From: Streptomyces coryli
GTDB lineage: Bacteria > Actinomycetota > Actinomycetes > Streptomycetales > Streptomycetaceae
Direction of reading: 5' to 3'
Assembly: GCF_011044975.1 (NCBI RefSeq)
Contig: NZ_JAAKZV010000007.1
Location: forward strand, 1 to 64,000
DNA: 64,000 nucleotides
Both the position numbers and the translations under genes were made by a program. Below, piece by piece: positions 34,875-43,393 of the stretch. Within the stretch, counting starts at the first letter, position 1; every line of letters begins with the position of its first letter. The notes beneath the pieces were generated by a model that worked only from the letters and a program-made list of their open reading frames with translations, had not been told where the DNA came from and did no database searches.

Positions 34875-36100
34875 GCGGCGACGGGCACCTGCTCGCGGCG
34901 GGTGAGGGTGCGTACTTCGGGGATGAAGAGGACCGCGGCGGTCAGGAGCACGATCAGCGCCGAGCAGCCCCACAGCGCGCCGTCGATTCCCAGGACGCCC
35001 ATCGCGGGGCCGGCGAGCGCTGTGGCCAGCGGGATGCCGGCCAGCGAGCCGAGCATGTCGTACGACGCCACTCGCGACAGTTTCTCTTCGGGTATCTCCT
35101 GGTGCAGGGCCATCATCCAGGTCACCGCGAACATTTCGACGGACAGTCCGCTGACGAACATCACCGCGGCGAGCGGCATCGGTTGCAGCGGCAGCGCGAG
35201 TGCGGCCGAGGGCAGCGCGAGGGGGAAGACGGAGAGGATGCCGGCGAGGAGAATCCGCTTGGGTTTGTAGCGGGTCATCAGCAGGGCCCCGCCCACGGTC
35301 CCGGCCCCGAAGGCGGCGAGGGCGTAGCCCCACGGTGCCGCGCCGCCCAGGCTGTCGCGGGCGACCAGCGGTCCGTACACCGACTCGGCGGCGGCTACCA
35401 CGGCGTTGACGACGGCGAATTGCACCACGATGGACCACAGCCAGGGCCGGCTGATCACTTCGCGCCAGCCGTCGCGCAGGTCGCGCAGCATGCCGGGGCC
35501 CGGCTCGCGTTCCGGGATGTGGCTGACGTCGAGGAAGGTCCGTAGCGCGCCGGCGACGGCGAAGGCCGCGGCGTCGACGGCGAGCACCCAGCCGGGGCCG
35601 ATGGCGGCGACGAGGGCGCCGCCGAGGGCCGCGCCGCCGATGTTGGCGCCGTTGACCCCCAGCCGGAACAGGGCGAATGCCTTGCCGGCCTGGTCGCCGG
35701 TCACCGACGACAGGAGCATGCCCTCGGCGGCCGGCGCGAAGAAGGCCTGGCCGGTGCCGCCGAGGGCGCTGAGGAGTGCCATCTGCCAGAGCTGGGCGGT
35801 GCCGTTGATGACGAGGATCGCGAAGATGGCTTGCGAGACGCAGTTGAGGACGTTGGCCGCGACCATCACCCGGTGCCGCGGCAGGCGGTCGGCTATCGCG
35901 CCGCCGATCAGCAGGAAGACCACGAGCGGGATGGTCCGCGCGGCGGCGACGAGCCCCACGTCCCCGGCGCTTCCGCCGGCCTCCAGGACGGCGAAGGCGG
36001 AGGCGATGAGTGCGCCGGAGGCGCCGAGTCCGGTGACGACGGCGGCGGCTGCGAGGAGGCGGTAGTTGCGCGGCGAGGCGACTGGTGGGGGAGCGGTCAC
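34805..36100 (-). CDS. MFS transporter
   Basis: A 431-residue protein with about twelve helices typical of the MFS-3 type exporters of actinomycetes (IADRLPRHRVMVAANVLN between helices 2 and 3; ALGGTGQAFFAPAAEGML). Substrate unknown; drug or metabolite efflux is the usual guess. The last 70 bases, coding for a hydrophilic tail, overlap the spermidine synthase-like gene on the other strand. Confidence 0.87.
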   Translation of the reverse strand: MTAPPPVASPRNYRLLAAAAVVTGLGASGALIASAFAVLEAGGSAGDVGLVAAARTIPLVVFLLIGGAIADRLPRHRVMVAANVLNCVSQAIFAILVINGTAQLWQMALLSALGGTGQAFFAPAAEGMLLSSVTGDQAGKAFALFRLGVNGANIGGAALGGALVAAIGPGWVLAVDAAAFAVAGALRTFLDVSHIPEREPGPGMLRDLRDGWREVISRPWLWSIVVQFAVVNAVVAAAESVYGPLVARDSLGGAAPWGYALAAFGAGTVGGALLMTRYKPKRILLAGILSVFPLALPSAALALPLQPMPLAAVMFVSGLSVEMFAVTWMMALHQEIPEEKLSRVASYDMLGSLAGIPLATALAGPAMGVLGIDGALWGCSALIVLLTAAVLFIPEVRTLTRREQVPVAAQPTVKAPRGGSGDGTASASATG

Positions 36101-36166
36101 GCCCGAACTATCTCCTGGTTTATGGGTACTTCGCCAGCTGATTTCTGAGACGGCGGGGCTTTCCGC

Positions 36167-36195
36167 TTGACGTCATGATCAAGAGTGGCTATCCA
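36167..36195 (+). promoter_or_regulatory. Possible promoter of the SH3-like gene
   Basis: TTGACG (36167-36172) is 17 bases from TATCCA (36190-36195), about 35 bases before the GTG start at 36231. The -35 matches the major sigma factor well, and the -10 moderately. Confidence 0.4.
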
Positions 36196-36230
36196 TAGGT
36201 CTCGACCATTCATAGCTGGAAAGGGTAAGC

Positions 36231-36581
36231 GTGCGGCGTCTAATCGCCAGCGCTGCGACGGCACTTGCCGTCGGTGCGGTTCTGGCCGGTGGCAGTCCGG
36301 CGGTCGCCGATTCGGCGACATCGAATGGTGACGTGGCCACCATGGGGCAATTCACCTGCGAGGAGTGGGGCCGGTACGGGGTGACTGACCGCCGTACTCC
36401 CGTGCACGTGGGGCCGAGCGGGTCCTCGACGGTCACCGGCTAGATAGCCGGCGGCGAGCGGGTCCGCGGATACTGCCGCTGCATCAACAGCGCGGGGAAT
36501 GTCTGGTACGAGATAACCGGCAATCTGGGCAACGACTTGGAAGAGAAGGACGCCCGGTTCATCTACTCCGGTTACCTGTAA
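36231..36581 (+). pseudogene. Secreted SH3-like protein interrupted by TAG
   Basis: Codons 1-70 encode a signal peptide (LIASAATALAVGAVLAG ... AVADS) and the first half of a bacterial SH3-type domain (PVHVGPSGSSTVTG). A TAG at 36441-36443 stops it, yet the same frame continues with IAGGERVRGYCRCINSAG and NVWYEITGNL to TAA at 36579-36581. The continuation matches the domain and the downstream paralogue, so the reading is broken by a single nonsense codon. GTG 36231 follows AAAGGG. A sequencing error or stop-codon readthrough cannot be excluded. Confidence 0.75.
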
Positions 36582-36590
36582 GGGGGAAAT

Positions 36591-36861
36591 GTGCGCAAGG
36601 CTGTCCTTGCCGCGGCCGCGGTTGCGGTCGGCGTCATCGCCGGCGGGACCGCAGTCGCCAGTCTGACGGCGGATTCCCGTATGTGAGTGGTGGAACAAGC
36701 CCGGTGTGACCGACCGTCGCACCGCGTACTACCTCGACGCGGGCAGGGAGATCACGGGCTACTACCGGTGCATCAACAGCCACGGCAACGTGTGGTACGA
36801 AATAACCGGAAAGCTGGAGGAAAACGGCGGCGGTCATTTCGTCTACTCGGGCAATCTGTAG
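36591..36861 (+). pseudogene. SH3-like paralogue with frameshift
   Basis: A second copy starts with GTG 36591 ten bases after the first and encodes a signal peptide (VRKAVLAAAAVAVGVIAGG ... VASLTADS) before a stop at about 36684-36686. The mature part reads in the +1 frame: CEWWNKPGVTDRRTAYYLD, then GYYRCINSHGNVWYEITGK, ending at TAG 36859-36861. The frames differ by one base near 36679. The shared CINS-GNVWYEITG block shows both come from one gene duplicated in tandem. Both copies are broken, by different lesions. Confidence 0.75.
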
Positions 36862-36876
36862 ACAGGTAGACCCACT

Positions 36877-36913
36877 GAAGCGGACGGAACACGTGTCGTG
36901 TTCCGTCCGCTTC
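36877..36913. terminator. 17-bp perfect hairpin, bidirectional terminator
   Basis: GAAGCGGACGGAACACG (36877-36893) pairs without mismatch with 36897-36913 around a 3-base loop (TGT). It lies between the SH3-like remnants and the convergent gene at 36927, so it can end transcription from both sides. Confidence 0.9.
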
Positions 36914-36926
36914 GGCCGTCTTCAGG

Positions 36927-37922
36927 TCACTGCTCGAGCGGGCGCAGGCTCTTCATCATCTTCTCGATGGTGCTCTGCGGGACCTCGTCCTTCACCTTGA
37001 AGTCGGTGAGAAGGACAAAGGTCTTGAGCTCGCCTTCCTTGTCCTCGAAGCTGAAGGCGACTGCCTTGCCGTTCTGTCCGGTGCACTTATTGGTCTTCGT
37101 CGCTCCCGTGGTGGTCGCGATGACGTACTTCCCGGACGTGCCGTACGAGTTCGAGAAAGCCTTGGGCTTGGTGTATTCGAGCTTGCCGGCCTTGACTTCC
37201 TTCTTGGGGTCTTTGTAATACCCGTACGCGGCCCAGGCCATGGCCTCGTTAGTGGCCGCTTCGCCGGTGTTCTTCGCCCCCTGCGCGCCCTTGGTGCCGA
37301 CCGAGGCTCGCGTATAGGTGTCGTCTCCGGACTTGCACCACTTCTGCTTGAACACCGCCGGAGCCGAGAAGGATACGGCCGGCCCGGGGAAATCCGACTT
37401 GTCGTACGGGTCCTCAAGACCCCAACCGGTGTCGGCGCCCAGCACCTCCCAGCTCGGCGGGACGTCGAAGAGCGTGCCGTGCTTGGGGTTGGAAACCGGC
37501 TTCCAGCCCGGGACTACGGCCTTCAGGCCGCCGTTTGCGCCGTCGCTGCGTGGGTCGTCGGAGGTGCTCTGGCTGGGCTCGTCGGTCTTCTTTGTTGCCT
37601 TGGGTGACTTCGAGGTGCCCGCGACCGGGTCCTTGCCGCCGTCGTCGCGGTTCATCAGGACGACGCCGACCACCACCGCCGCGGCCAGGACCGCGACCGC
37701 TGTGACTATTGCCACTATGGAGGAGGTCTTCGGGCCCTGCTTCTGGGGCGGCTGCATGCCGCCGGGGGGTGTGGGGGGTGACCAGCCGGGGGCCGGCTGT
37801 TGGTACGGGTTCGGCTGCTGCCCGTACGGCTGTTGCTGGCCGTACTGCGGGGGCTGCTGGTACGGATTGGGTCCCTGTTGGTTCGGGTGCTGCTCGCCCC
37901 CGGGCTGCTGTCCTTGCCACAT
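36927..37922 (-). CDS. Membrane-anchored protein with Q/P-rich N-terminus
   Basis: About 331 residues: a cytoplasmic Gln/Pro/Tyr-rich tail (repeats of NPYQQP and YGQQ, about residues 10-45), one transmembrane segment (SSIVAIVTAVAVLAAAVVVGVVLMN) and an extracellular domain of unknown type that starts after a Ser/Thr/Asp-rich linker. The extracellular part has a pair of Cys (KWCKSG and NKCTGQ). Such proteins occur in many streptomycetes and are probably extracytoplasmic sensors or solute-handling proteins. The start (ATG 37922 or 37934) is uncertain; no clear ribosome site was seen. Confidence 0.75.
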   Translation of the reverse strand: MWQGQQPGGEQHPNQQGPNPYQQPPQYGQQQPYGQQPNPYQQPAPGWSPPTPPGGMQPPQKQGPKTSSIVAIVTAVAVLAAAVVVGVVLMNRDDGGKDPVAGTSKSPKATKKTDEPSQSTSDDPRSDGANGGLKAVVPGWKPVSNPKHGTLFDVPPSWEVLGADTGWGLEDPYDKSDFPGPAVSFSAPAVFKQKWCKSGDDTYTRASVGTKGAQGAKNTGEAATNEAMAWAAYGYYKDPKKEVKAGKLEYTKPKAFSNSYGTSGKYVIATTTGATKTNKCTGQNGKAVAFSFEDKEGELKTFVLLTDFKVKDEVPQSTIEKMMKSLRPLEQ

Positions 37923-37986
37923 GGGCAGCACCATATCCGGCGGCGCCGCCGGGCCGCGCTTGCTACTGGCTGGTAACGTGCGGCGC

Positions 37987-38451
37987 ATGCCCGAGACTCT
38001 GCCGGATATCGGCGAAATGATGGCGGCCACCGTGCCCATGGCCCGCACCCTCAATCTCGTCTTCGAGGAGACGGGCGCCGAGCGCGCGACCGTCCGCCTG
38101 CCCGACCAGCCCGCGTACCACAATCACGTCGGCGGGCCGCACGCCGGCGCGATGTTCACGCTCGCCGAGACGGCCAGCGGTGCCATCGTTCTCGCGGCGT
38201 TCGGCGACCAGTTGCAGCGGGCGGTGCCGCTCGCCGTGCGGGCCGAGATCGGCTACGCCAAGCTGGCCATGGGGGACGTCACCGCCACCGCGCGGCTCGG
38301 CCGTCCGGCCGCCGAGGTCGTCGCGGAGCTGGATGCGGGCAGTCGGCCGGAGTTCCCGGTCGAGGTGGACATCACGCGGGCGGACGGGGCCGTTACCGGG
38401 CAGATGCGGATCATCTGGACGTTGCGTCCTAATGACCCCAAGACCCCCTGA
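37987..38451 (+). CDS. DUF4442/hotdog-fold thioesterase-like protein
   Basis: A 154-residue hotdog-fold protein. HNHVGGPHAGAMFTLAETASG (about residues 45-65) is the substrate-binding helix of DUF4442/PaaI proteins. Probably hydrolyses a fatty acyl- or aryl-CoA. It is divergent from the Q/P-rich protein and convergent with the carbonic-anhydrase-like gene (11-base gap). Confidence 0.8.
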   Translation: MPETLPDIGEMMAATVPMARTLNLVFEETGAERATVRLPDQPAYHNHVGGPHAGAMFTLAETASGAIVLAAFGDQLQRAVPLAVRAEIGYAKLAMGDVTATARLGRPAAEVVAELDAGSRPEFPVEVDITRADGAVTGQMRIIWTLRPNDPKTP

Positions 38452-38462
38452 GTCTGCCTGAC

Positions 38463-38987
38463 TCAGGCGTTCTCGCCATGCAGCCGGGCCAGGCCCACGT
38501 ACCCCTCCGCGTTCAGCCGGATGTGGTCGCGCTCCTCGTCCGTCAGCGGGCGCCGCACCTTCGCCGGGACGCCGGCGACCAGCGAGCCCGGCGGCACCTG
38601 CATGCCCTGCGGCACCAGTGCCTGTGCCGCGACCAGCGAACCGGTGCCGATCACCGCGCCGTTGAGCACCGTCGCGCCCATGCCGATGAGGACGTCGTCC
38701 TCGATGGTGCAGCCGTGCACCACCGCGTTGTGGCCGATGGTGACCCGGTCGCCGATGGTGACCGGGAAGCCGGGGTCGCAGTGGACGCTGGAGTTGTCCT
38801 GGACGTTGCTGTCGGCGCCGAGCGTGATCGGGCCGCAGTCGGCGCGCAGTACGGCGTGGTACCAGACGCTCGAGCCGGCGGCGAGCGTCACCTCGCCGAC
38901 CACGACGGCGGTGGGGGCGGTGTACGCCTCGGGGTCGACCTTCGGTTCCTTGCCGCCGACGCCGGTGATCAAAGCCCGCTCCGCCAT
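38463..38987 (-). CDS. Gamma carbonic anhydrase-like protein
   Basis: A 174-residue left-handed beta-helix protein of the gamma-CA/PaaY type. Metal ligands are visible in SSVHCDPG, TIGHNAVVHG (two His) and the LIGMGATVLNGA turns. Some members are true carbonic anhydrases; others are thioesterases or structural, so activity is not certain. Confidence 0.88.
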   Translation of the reverse strand: MAERALITGVGGKEPKVDPEAYTAPTAVVVGEVTLAAGSSVWYHAVLRADCGPITLGADSNVQDNSSVHCDPGFPVTIGDRVTIGHNAVVHGCTIEDDVLIGMGATVLNGAVIGTGSLVAAQALVPQGMQVPPGSLVAGVPAKVRRPLTDEERDHIRLNAEGYVGLARLHGENA

Positions 38988-39037
38988 CGCTCTGCTCGCT
39001 CTCTTCCGCTGGGAAAACCGCTTCGGGGGGTGTCCTC

Positions 39038-39835
39038 GTGCCGCGCCCTACCGCACAGTACGGTGTCCGGGTGCCGACCGAGCGAAGCAGCCCCCTGAGC
39101 CGGGCGCTGTCCCGTGCCGTGCACCGCGGCTGGCGCTGGGTGCAGCGCACGGGGGCGGTGACTGCCCAGCGCCCCGGGCCGTATCGCTTCCGCCGGATCG
39201 GGCACGGCACCAAGCTCGCCTTCCCGCAGGGGACGGTCTTCGGCGAGCCGTGGATCGAGCTCGGCGACCACTGCATCGTCGGGCAGCATGTCACCCTCAC
39301 CGCCGGGCTGATGCCCGATCTCGACCTTGGTACGGACACGGTGCTGCGGATCGGCAACGGGGTGGTGCTGGGGCGCGGCAGTCATGTGGTGGGGGACCGG
39401 CCGGTGGATATCGGTGACGACGTCTTCTGCGGGCCGTATGTCTACATCACCACGACGAATCACAGCTACGACGATCCGCACGAGCCCGTCGGCAAGCAGT
39501 GGCCGCGGACCGCGCCCGTCGTGATCGGGGCGGGCAGCTGGCTCGGGGCCGGGGCGCTGATCCTGCCGGGTGCGCGGCTGGGGCGGAATGTGGTCGTCGC
39601 GGCCGGTTCGGTCGTACGGGGCGAGGTACCCGACCATGCCGTGGTCGCGGGAGCGCCGGCGAAGGTCGTACGCCGCTGGGATCCGGAGGCCGGCTGGCAG
39701 CCGCCGCTGCGGACGCCGCCGCCGCGGCCGATCCCGGAGGGGATCACGCCCGAGGAGCTCCTTGCCCTCGCCGACTGGGACCCGTCCGGATGGGACGGCA
39801 GCGGCGAAAAGGGGACACTGGACCCGTCGAGCTGA
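39038..39835 (+). CDS. LbH/hexapeptide-repeat acyltransferase
   Basis: A 265-residue left-handed beta-helix O-acetyltransferase-like protein (HCIVGQHVTLTAG, GNGVVLGRGSHVVGD, TTTNHSYDDPHEPVGKQ with the conserved catalytic His, LGAGALILPGARLG). It probably acetylates a sugar. The start GTG 39038 has GGGGGGTG in front; GTG 39071 is an alternative. A 30-residue membrane peptide gene follows after 13 bases. Confidence 0.82.
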   Translation: MPRPTAQYGVRVPTERSSPLSRALSRAVHRGWRWVQRTGAVTAQRPGPYRFRRIGHGTKLAFPQGTVFGEPWIELGDHCIVGQHVTLTAGLMPDLDLGTDTVLRIGNGVVLGRGSHVVGDRPVDIGDDVFCGPYVYITTTNHSYDDPHEPVGKQWPRTAPVVIGAGSWLGAGALILPGARLGRNVVVAAGSVVRGEVPDHAVVAGAPAKVVRRWDPEAGWQPPLRTPPPRPIPEGITPEELLALADWDPSGWDGSGEKGTLDPSS

Positions 39836-39848
39836 GGAGGTGGCCGCG

Positions 39849-39941
39849 GTGAATAACCGCACGCTGCGCATCCTGCTCACGGTGGTCGTCGTCATCCACG
39901 CCATCGCGCTCGCGCTCTACGCGTGGCGCAACCACTGGTGA
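39849..39941 (+). CDS. 30-residue single-helix membrane peptide
   Basis: GTG 39849 is preceded at good distance by AGGAGG, one of the best ribosome sites in the window. It encodes 30 residues: a short basic start (MNNRTLR), a hydrophobic span (ILLTVVVVIHAIALALYA) and WRNHW. It lies 13 bases after the acyltransferase and may be cotranslated. Small enough to be missed by gene finders. Function unknown. Confidence 0.65.
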   Translation: MNNRTLRILLTVVVVIHAIALALYAWRNHW

Positions 39942-39961
39942 CTCAGCCACTGGTGACTCAT
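39932..39961. repeat. 15-bp tandem duplication at convergent stops
   Basis: CCACTGGTGACTCA occurs at 39932-39945 and 39947-39960. The first copy contains the stop (TGA) of the membrane peptide gene, the second the stop of the EamA gene on the other strand. A small duplication, probably recent. Confidence 0.7.
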
Positions 39962-40824
39962 CCGGACGCCAGCAGCACCGTCCCCGCGAGCGCGAGTCCC
40001 GCGCCCGCGGCCTGGATCCCGCGCAGCCGCTCGTGCAGCAGGCCGCGCGCGGCCAGCGCGGTCACCACCGGGTAGAGCGAGGCGAGCACGGCCGCCACCG
40101 TGACCGGGCCTGAGCGGGTGGCCAGCGCGTAGGTGCCGTTCGCGGCCACGTCCGCCAGGCCGACGAAGGCGAGCGCGGGGAGGGCCGGTATGAGCGAGCG
40201 GGCACCGCCCTCCGGGAAGGCCGCGCCGCCGCGCAGGGTGCCGGCCCACAGGACCGGGGCGCCGACCGCGACGTTGACCACCCGCTGCACGAACAGCGCC
40301 AGGAACAGCCCGTTGAGGGTGGTGGACGCCTCCGCGATGAAGGCCATCGTGGCGCCGAAGCCGAGCGCCGCGACGAGCGTGAGCCAGACCGTCTGCCGCT
40401 GCACCGGCGCCCCGCGCAGCTGCGGGCCCGCCGCCAGCACCACGCCGGTGACGGCCACGGCTATCCCGCCCAGCTGCAGCAGGTCGGGACGTTCCGCGTG
40501 GATCACCAGGCCGGCGCCGAACGGCACCACGACGCCGACCGTGCCCAGCGGCGAGACCACGCCCATCGGGCCGAGGGCGAGCGCCTTGTAGAAGCAGAAC
40601 ATCGCGAGCGGGCCGACCGCCCCGGCCGCGACCGCGAACCAGAGCCGGTCGCTCGCCTCGCTCCACGCGCCCGTCGCCAGCACGATCACGCCGAGCGCGG
40701 CCACCGCGATGGTCTGCGAGACGACCACGACGGTGAGCGCCTTGATACGTCGCGTCAGGATCCCGCCGCCGAAGTCGGCGAAGCCCCACAGGAGGCTGGT
40801 GGCGAGGGCGAGAACCGCTGACAT
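39958..40824 (-). CDS. EamA/DMT-family transporter
   Basis: A 288-residue protein with ten hydrophobic segments in two EamA repeats (SLLWGFADFGGG, KALALGPMGVVSPLG; then GFGATMAFIAEAST and RSGPVTVAAVLASLYPVVTALA). Drug/metabolite transporters of this class export amino acids or other metabolites. Divergent from an XRE-cupin regulator, a common arrangement in which the regulator controls the exporter. Confidence 0.88.
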   Translation of the reverse strand: MSAVLALATSLLWGFADFGGGILTRRIKALTVVVVSQTIAVAALGVIVLATGAWSEASDRLWFAVAAGAVGPLAMFCFYKALALGPMGVVSPLGTVGVVVPFGAGLVIHAERPDLLQLGGIAVAVTGVVLAAGPQLRGAPVQRQTVWLTLVAALGFGATMAFIAEASTTLNGLFLALFVQRVVNVAVGAPVLWAGTLRGGAAFPEGGARSLIPALPALAFVGLADVAANGTYALATRSGPVTVAAVLASLYPVVTALAARGLLHERLRGIQAAGAGLALAGTVLLASG

Positions 40825-40841
40825 GGAGGTGACCTGCCTTG

Positions 40842-40884
40842 AGTACAGTGTGGTGGACGGTGAAGTACAGCAGACCGTAGTACA
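40842..40884. promoter_or_regulatory. Three AGTACA repeats between EamA and XRE genes
   Basis: AGTACA occurs at 40842-40847, 40864-40869 and 40879-40884, in the divergent intergenic region. Spacing of about 22 and 15 bases is compatible with an operator array for the neighbouring XRE regulator. The link is positional only. Confidence 0.5.
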
Positions 40885-40924
40885 TTGAAGTGAACTTGGC
40901 CATCCAGAATAATGGACGGACGTT

Positions 40925-41497
40925 GTGACGGACCTCGATCACCTCACGCAGTCGCTGGCGCGCAACCTCCACCGCTACCGCGCGGAGGCCGGTCTGACCC
41001 TGGAGGCCCTCGCCGCACGGGCAGGGGTCAGCCGCGGCATGATCATCCAGATCGAGCAGGCGCGGACGAACCCCAGCGTGGCGACCACCTTCAAGCTCGC
41101 CGACGCGCTCGGCGTCAGCCTGACGGCGCTGCTCGACTACGAAACCGGCCCGCAGGTGCGGGTGATGGCGCCCAAGCAGCAGGTGCAGATGTGGTCGACG
41201 GAGGCGGGCAGCTCCTCGCGGCTGCTGGTCGACGCGCAGGCGCCGGGCCCGTTCGAGCTGTGGACGTGGCGGCTGGCGCCGGGCGACGCGAGCGCCTCCG
41301 ATCCGCACCCGCCGGGCACGGTCGAGCTGCTGCACGTAACCGCCGGTGAACTGACCCTCGTCGTCGACGACGAGCCGTATCCGGTGCCCGCCGGACACTC
41401 GGCGAGCTTCGAGGGCAGCCGCCCGCATACGTACCGCAACGACGGTGACCAGCCTGTGGACATGACCCTGGCCGTCTCGATCCCCGCCGTACGCTGA
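40925..41497 (+). CDS. XRE-family regulator with cupin domain
   Basis: A 190-residue protein with an N-terminal XRE helix-turn-helix (LTLEALAARAGVSRGMIIQI, about residues 24-43) and a C-terminal cupin-2 sensor domain (ELLHVTAGELTLVVDDE, then PVPAGHSASFEG). Such regulators sense small polar molecules and commonly control efflux and catabolism. GTG 40925 is the start. It faces the EamA gene across AGTACA repeats. Confidence 0.9.
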   Translation: MTDLDHLTQSLARNLHRYRAEAGLTLEALAARAGVSRGMIIQIEQARTNPSVATTFKLADALGVSLTALLDYETGPQVRVMAPKQQVQMWSTEAGSSSRLLVDAQAPGPFELWTWRLAPGDASASDPHPPGTVELLHVTAGELTLVVDDEPYPVPAGHSASFEGSRPHTYRNDGDQPVDMTLAVSIPAVR

Positions 41498-41502
41498 AAG
41501 CC

Positions 41503-42057
41503 ATGCGTCCGCCGATCGGAAACTTCAGCGAAGCCCACCCTGCCCCCGAGGTCCTCGACCGCCTCGCCGAGCCCGTGGCCGCCGCGGTGCGCGCCTGGCG
41601 TCAGGTCGTACCGGCCGCGGAGCTGCTCTACGTCGACAGCGACCCGGAGGTCGCCGACACCGCCGTCTTCTGCGAGACCTACGGCGAGGAGCTGCTGGAG
41701 CAGTCGGCCAACTGCGTGATCACCGCGGGCAAGCGCGGCGGCGAGCTCAGCTACGCGGCCTGCGTGGTGCTGTCCACCACCCGCGTCGATGTCAACGGCG
41801 TGGTGCGCAAGCAGCTCGGCGCCCGCAAGGCGTCGTTCGCGCCCATGGACACCGCGGTCGGCGAGACCGGGATGGAGTACGGCGGCATCACCCCGATCGG
41901 GCTGCCGCGCGACTGGCCGGTGCTCGTCGACGCCCGGGTCGCGGACGCGCCGCACCTGGTCATCGGCAGCGGGCTGCGCCGCGGCAAGCTCATCGTCCCG
42001 GGCAAGGCCCTCGCCGGGCTGCCGGGCGCGGTGGTGATCGAGGGGCTCGGGGCGTGA
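41503..42057 (+). CDS. YbaK/ProX-type aminoacyl-tRNA deacylase-like protein
   Basis: A 184-residue protein of the YbaK/EbsC fold that clears mischarged tRNA or related ester substrates (SANCVITAGKR, VRKQLGARKASFAPMDTAV, GMEYGGITPIGLP, GSGLRRGKLIVPGKAL). The conserved Lys and the GGITPIGLP motif of editing domains are present. It is followed, with a GTGA overlap, by a GNAT gene. Confidence 0.85.
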   Translation: MRPPIGNFSEAHPAPEVLDRLAEPVAAAVRAWRQVVPAAELLYVDSDPEVADTAVFCETYGEELLEQSANCVITAGKRGGELSYAACVVLSTTRVDVNGVVRKQLGARKASFAPMDTAVGETGMEYGGITPIGLPRDWPVLVDARVADAPHLVIGSGLRRGKLIVPGKALAGLPGAVVIEGLGA

Positions 42058-42530
42058 CCGCCGCGGTGCGGCGGGCGCGGCCGGAGGACGCCGCCGAACT
42101 GGTGCGGCTGCGGCGCGAGATGTTCCAGGCCATGAAGGGGCGCGACGAGCCGGGGCCCTGGGAGGCCGACGCCCGCGCGATGCTGCGGCGGCAGCTCGCC
42201 GACCCGGGAACGCGTACCGGTGCCTTCGTCATCGACGGGCCCGGCGGCACCCTCGCCGCCTGCGCCGTCGGCACCATCGAGGAGCGGCTGCCTGCGCCCG
42301 GCCACCCGGACGGGCGTTTCGGCTTCGTCTTCAACGTCTGCACCGACCCGGAGCACCGCGGCCGCGGCCACGCCCGCGCGGTCACCCGGGAGCTGCTGTC
42401 GTGGTTCGCCGAGCAGGGCGTCACCCGCGTCGACCTGCACGCCACCAAGGACGCCGAGCAGCTCTACCGCGAGTTCGGCTTCGCCGAGCATCCCATCGCC
42501 CTCTCGCTCGACCTCCCGGCCGGCCCGTAG
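42054..42530 (+). CDS. GNAT-family N-acetyltransferase
   Basis: A 158-residue protein with the acetyl-CoA-binding pattern EHRGRGHARAVTRELL (about residues 101-116) of the GNAT fold. The start GTG 42054 overlaps the YbaK-like stop. Substrate unknown. Confidence 0.88.
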   Translation: MTAAVRRARPEDAAELVRLRREMFQAMKGRDEPGPWEADARAMLRRQLADPGTRTGAFVIDGPGGTLAACAVGTIEERLPAPGHPDGRFGFVFNVCTDPEHRGRGHARAVTRELLSWFAEQGVTRVDLHATKDAEQLYREFGFAEHPIALSLDLPAGP

Positions 42531-42579
42531 CACCGGATCCCGCCGCGCGGGCGCGCCCGCTGCCTCCTACCGTGGGGGG

Positions 42580-43389
42580 ATGGGCACGTGGTTCGACCAG
42601 CACATCGCAGGTTCGGGCCGGCTGCCGCTCTTCGCCTTCTTCGTCGGGCTCATCGCCGCCTTCGCGGCCATCCGCGTCAGCGTCCGCATGATCCGCGCGG
42701 GCGTGCGCTGGTGGCCGGGGAACATCAAGGCCGGCGAGACGCACATCCACCATGTCGTCTTCGGCGTGGTCTTCATGGTCATCGGCGGCGCCATCGGCCT
42801 CGCCCTGCCGGACGAACTCACCGGCTGGCGGACCGGCGTGGCGGCGATCTTCGGCATCGGGACCGGGCTGGTGCTGGACGAGTTCGCGCTGATCCTGCAC
42901 CTGGAGGACGTCTACTGGACCCGGCGCGGCCGCACCTCCATCGATGCCGTCTTCGTCGCCGTCGCGCTGATCGGGATGATCCTGCTCGGGCTGCAGCCGA
43001 TCGGCCTGGACGACTGGGAGCTCTACGGCCGCAAGGCGCACCCGGTGCCGTTCATCACCACCCTGCTCGGCTCCTTCGCGCTGGCCGTGATCACCCTGCT
43101 CAAGGGGAAGATCTGGACCGGGCTGCTGGGCATCTTCCTGCCGCCGCTGCTGGTCATCGGCGCGATCCGGCTCAGCCGGCCGCGTGCGCCGTGGGCCCGA
43201 TGGCGTTACGGCGACCGGCCGCGCAAGCAGCAGCGGGCCGAACGGCGCGAGCGGCGGCTGCGGGAGCCGGTGGTGGGGGCGAAGGTGTGGGTGCAGGAGC
43301 TGCTCGCCGGGCGGCACGATCTGCCGGAGCGGCCGGGTCGCGGCGACGCCGACCGCCGCCGCGACGAGGACCGCTCAGGGCGTCCCTGA
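42580..43389 (+). CDS. Multi-spanning membrane protein, unknown function
   Basis: A 269-residue protein with about six hydrophobic helices. It has a His-rich turn GETHIHHVVFGV (about residues 49-60), LVLDEFALILHLEDVYW and a strongly basic C-terminal tail. Homologues are common in actinomycetes without assigned function. The start ATG 42580 has a G-run directly in front; a later start is not excluded. Confidence 0.72.
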   Translation: MGTWFDQHIAGSGRLPLFAFFVGLIAAFAAIRVSVRMIRAGVRWWPGNIKAGETHIHHVVFGVVFMVIGGAIGLALPDELTGWRTGVAAIFGIGTGLVLDEFALILHLEDVYWTRRGRTSIDAVFVAVALIGMILLGLQPIGLDDWELYGRKAHPVPFITTLLGSFALAVITLLKGKIWTGLLGIFLPPLLVIGAIRLSRPRAPWARWRYGDRPRKQQRAERRERRLREPVVGAKVWVQELLAGRHDLPERPGRGDADRRRDEDRSGRP

Positions 43390-43393
43390 TCGT

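Noticed and set aside
36591-36861. Programmed frameshift in the SH3-like paralogue
   Set aside because: No slippery heptamer or pseudoknot is visible near 36679, so a plain lesion is more likely.
41503-42057. Prolyl-tRNA synthetase fragment
   Set aside because: Length and motifs fit the stand-alone YbaK family; no synthetase core is present.
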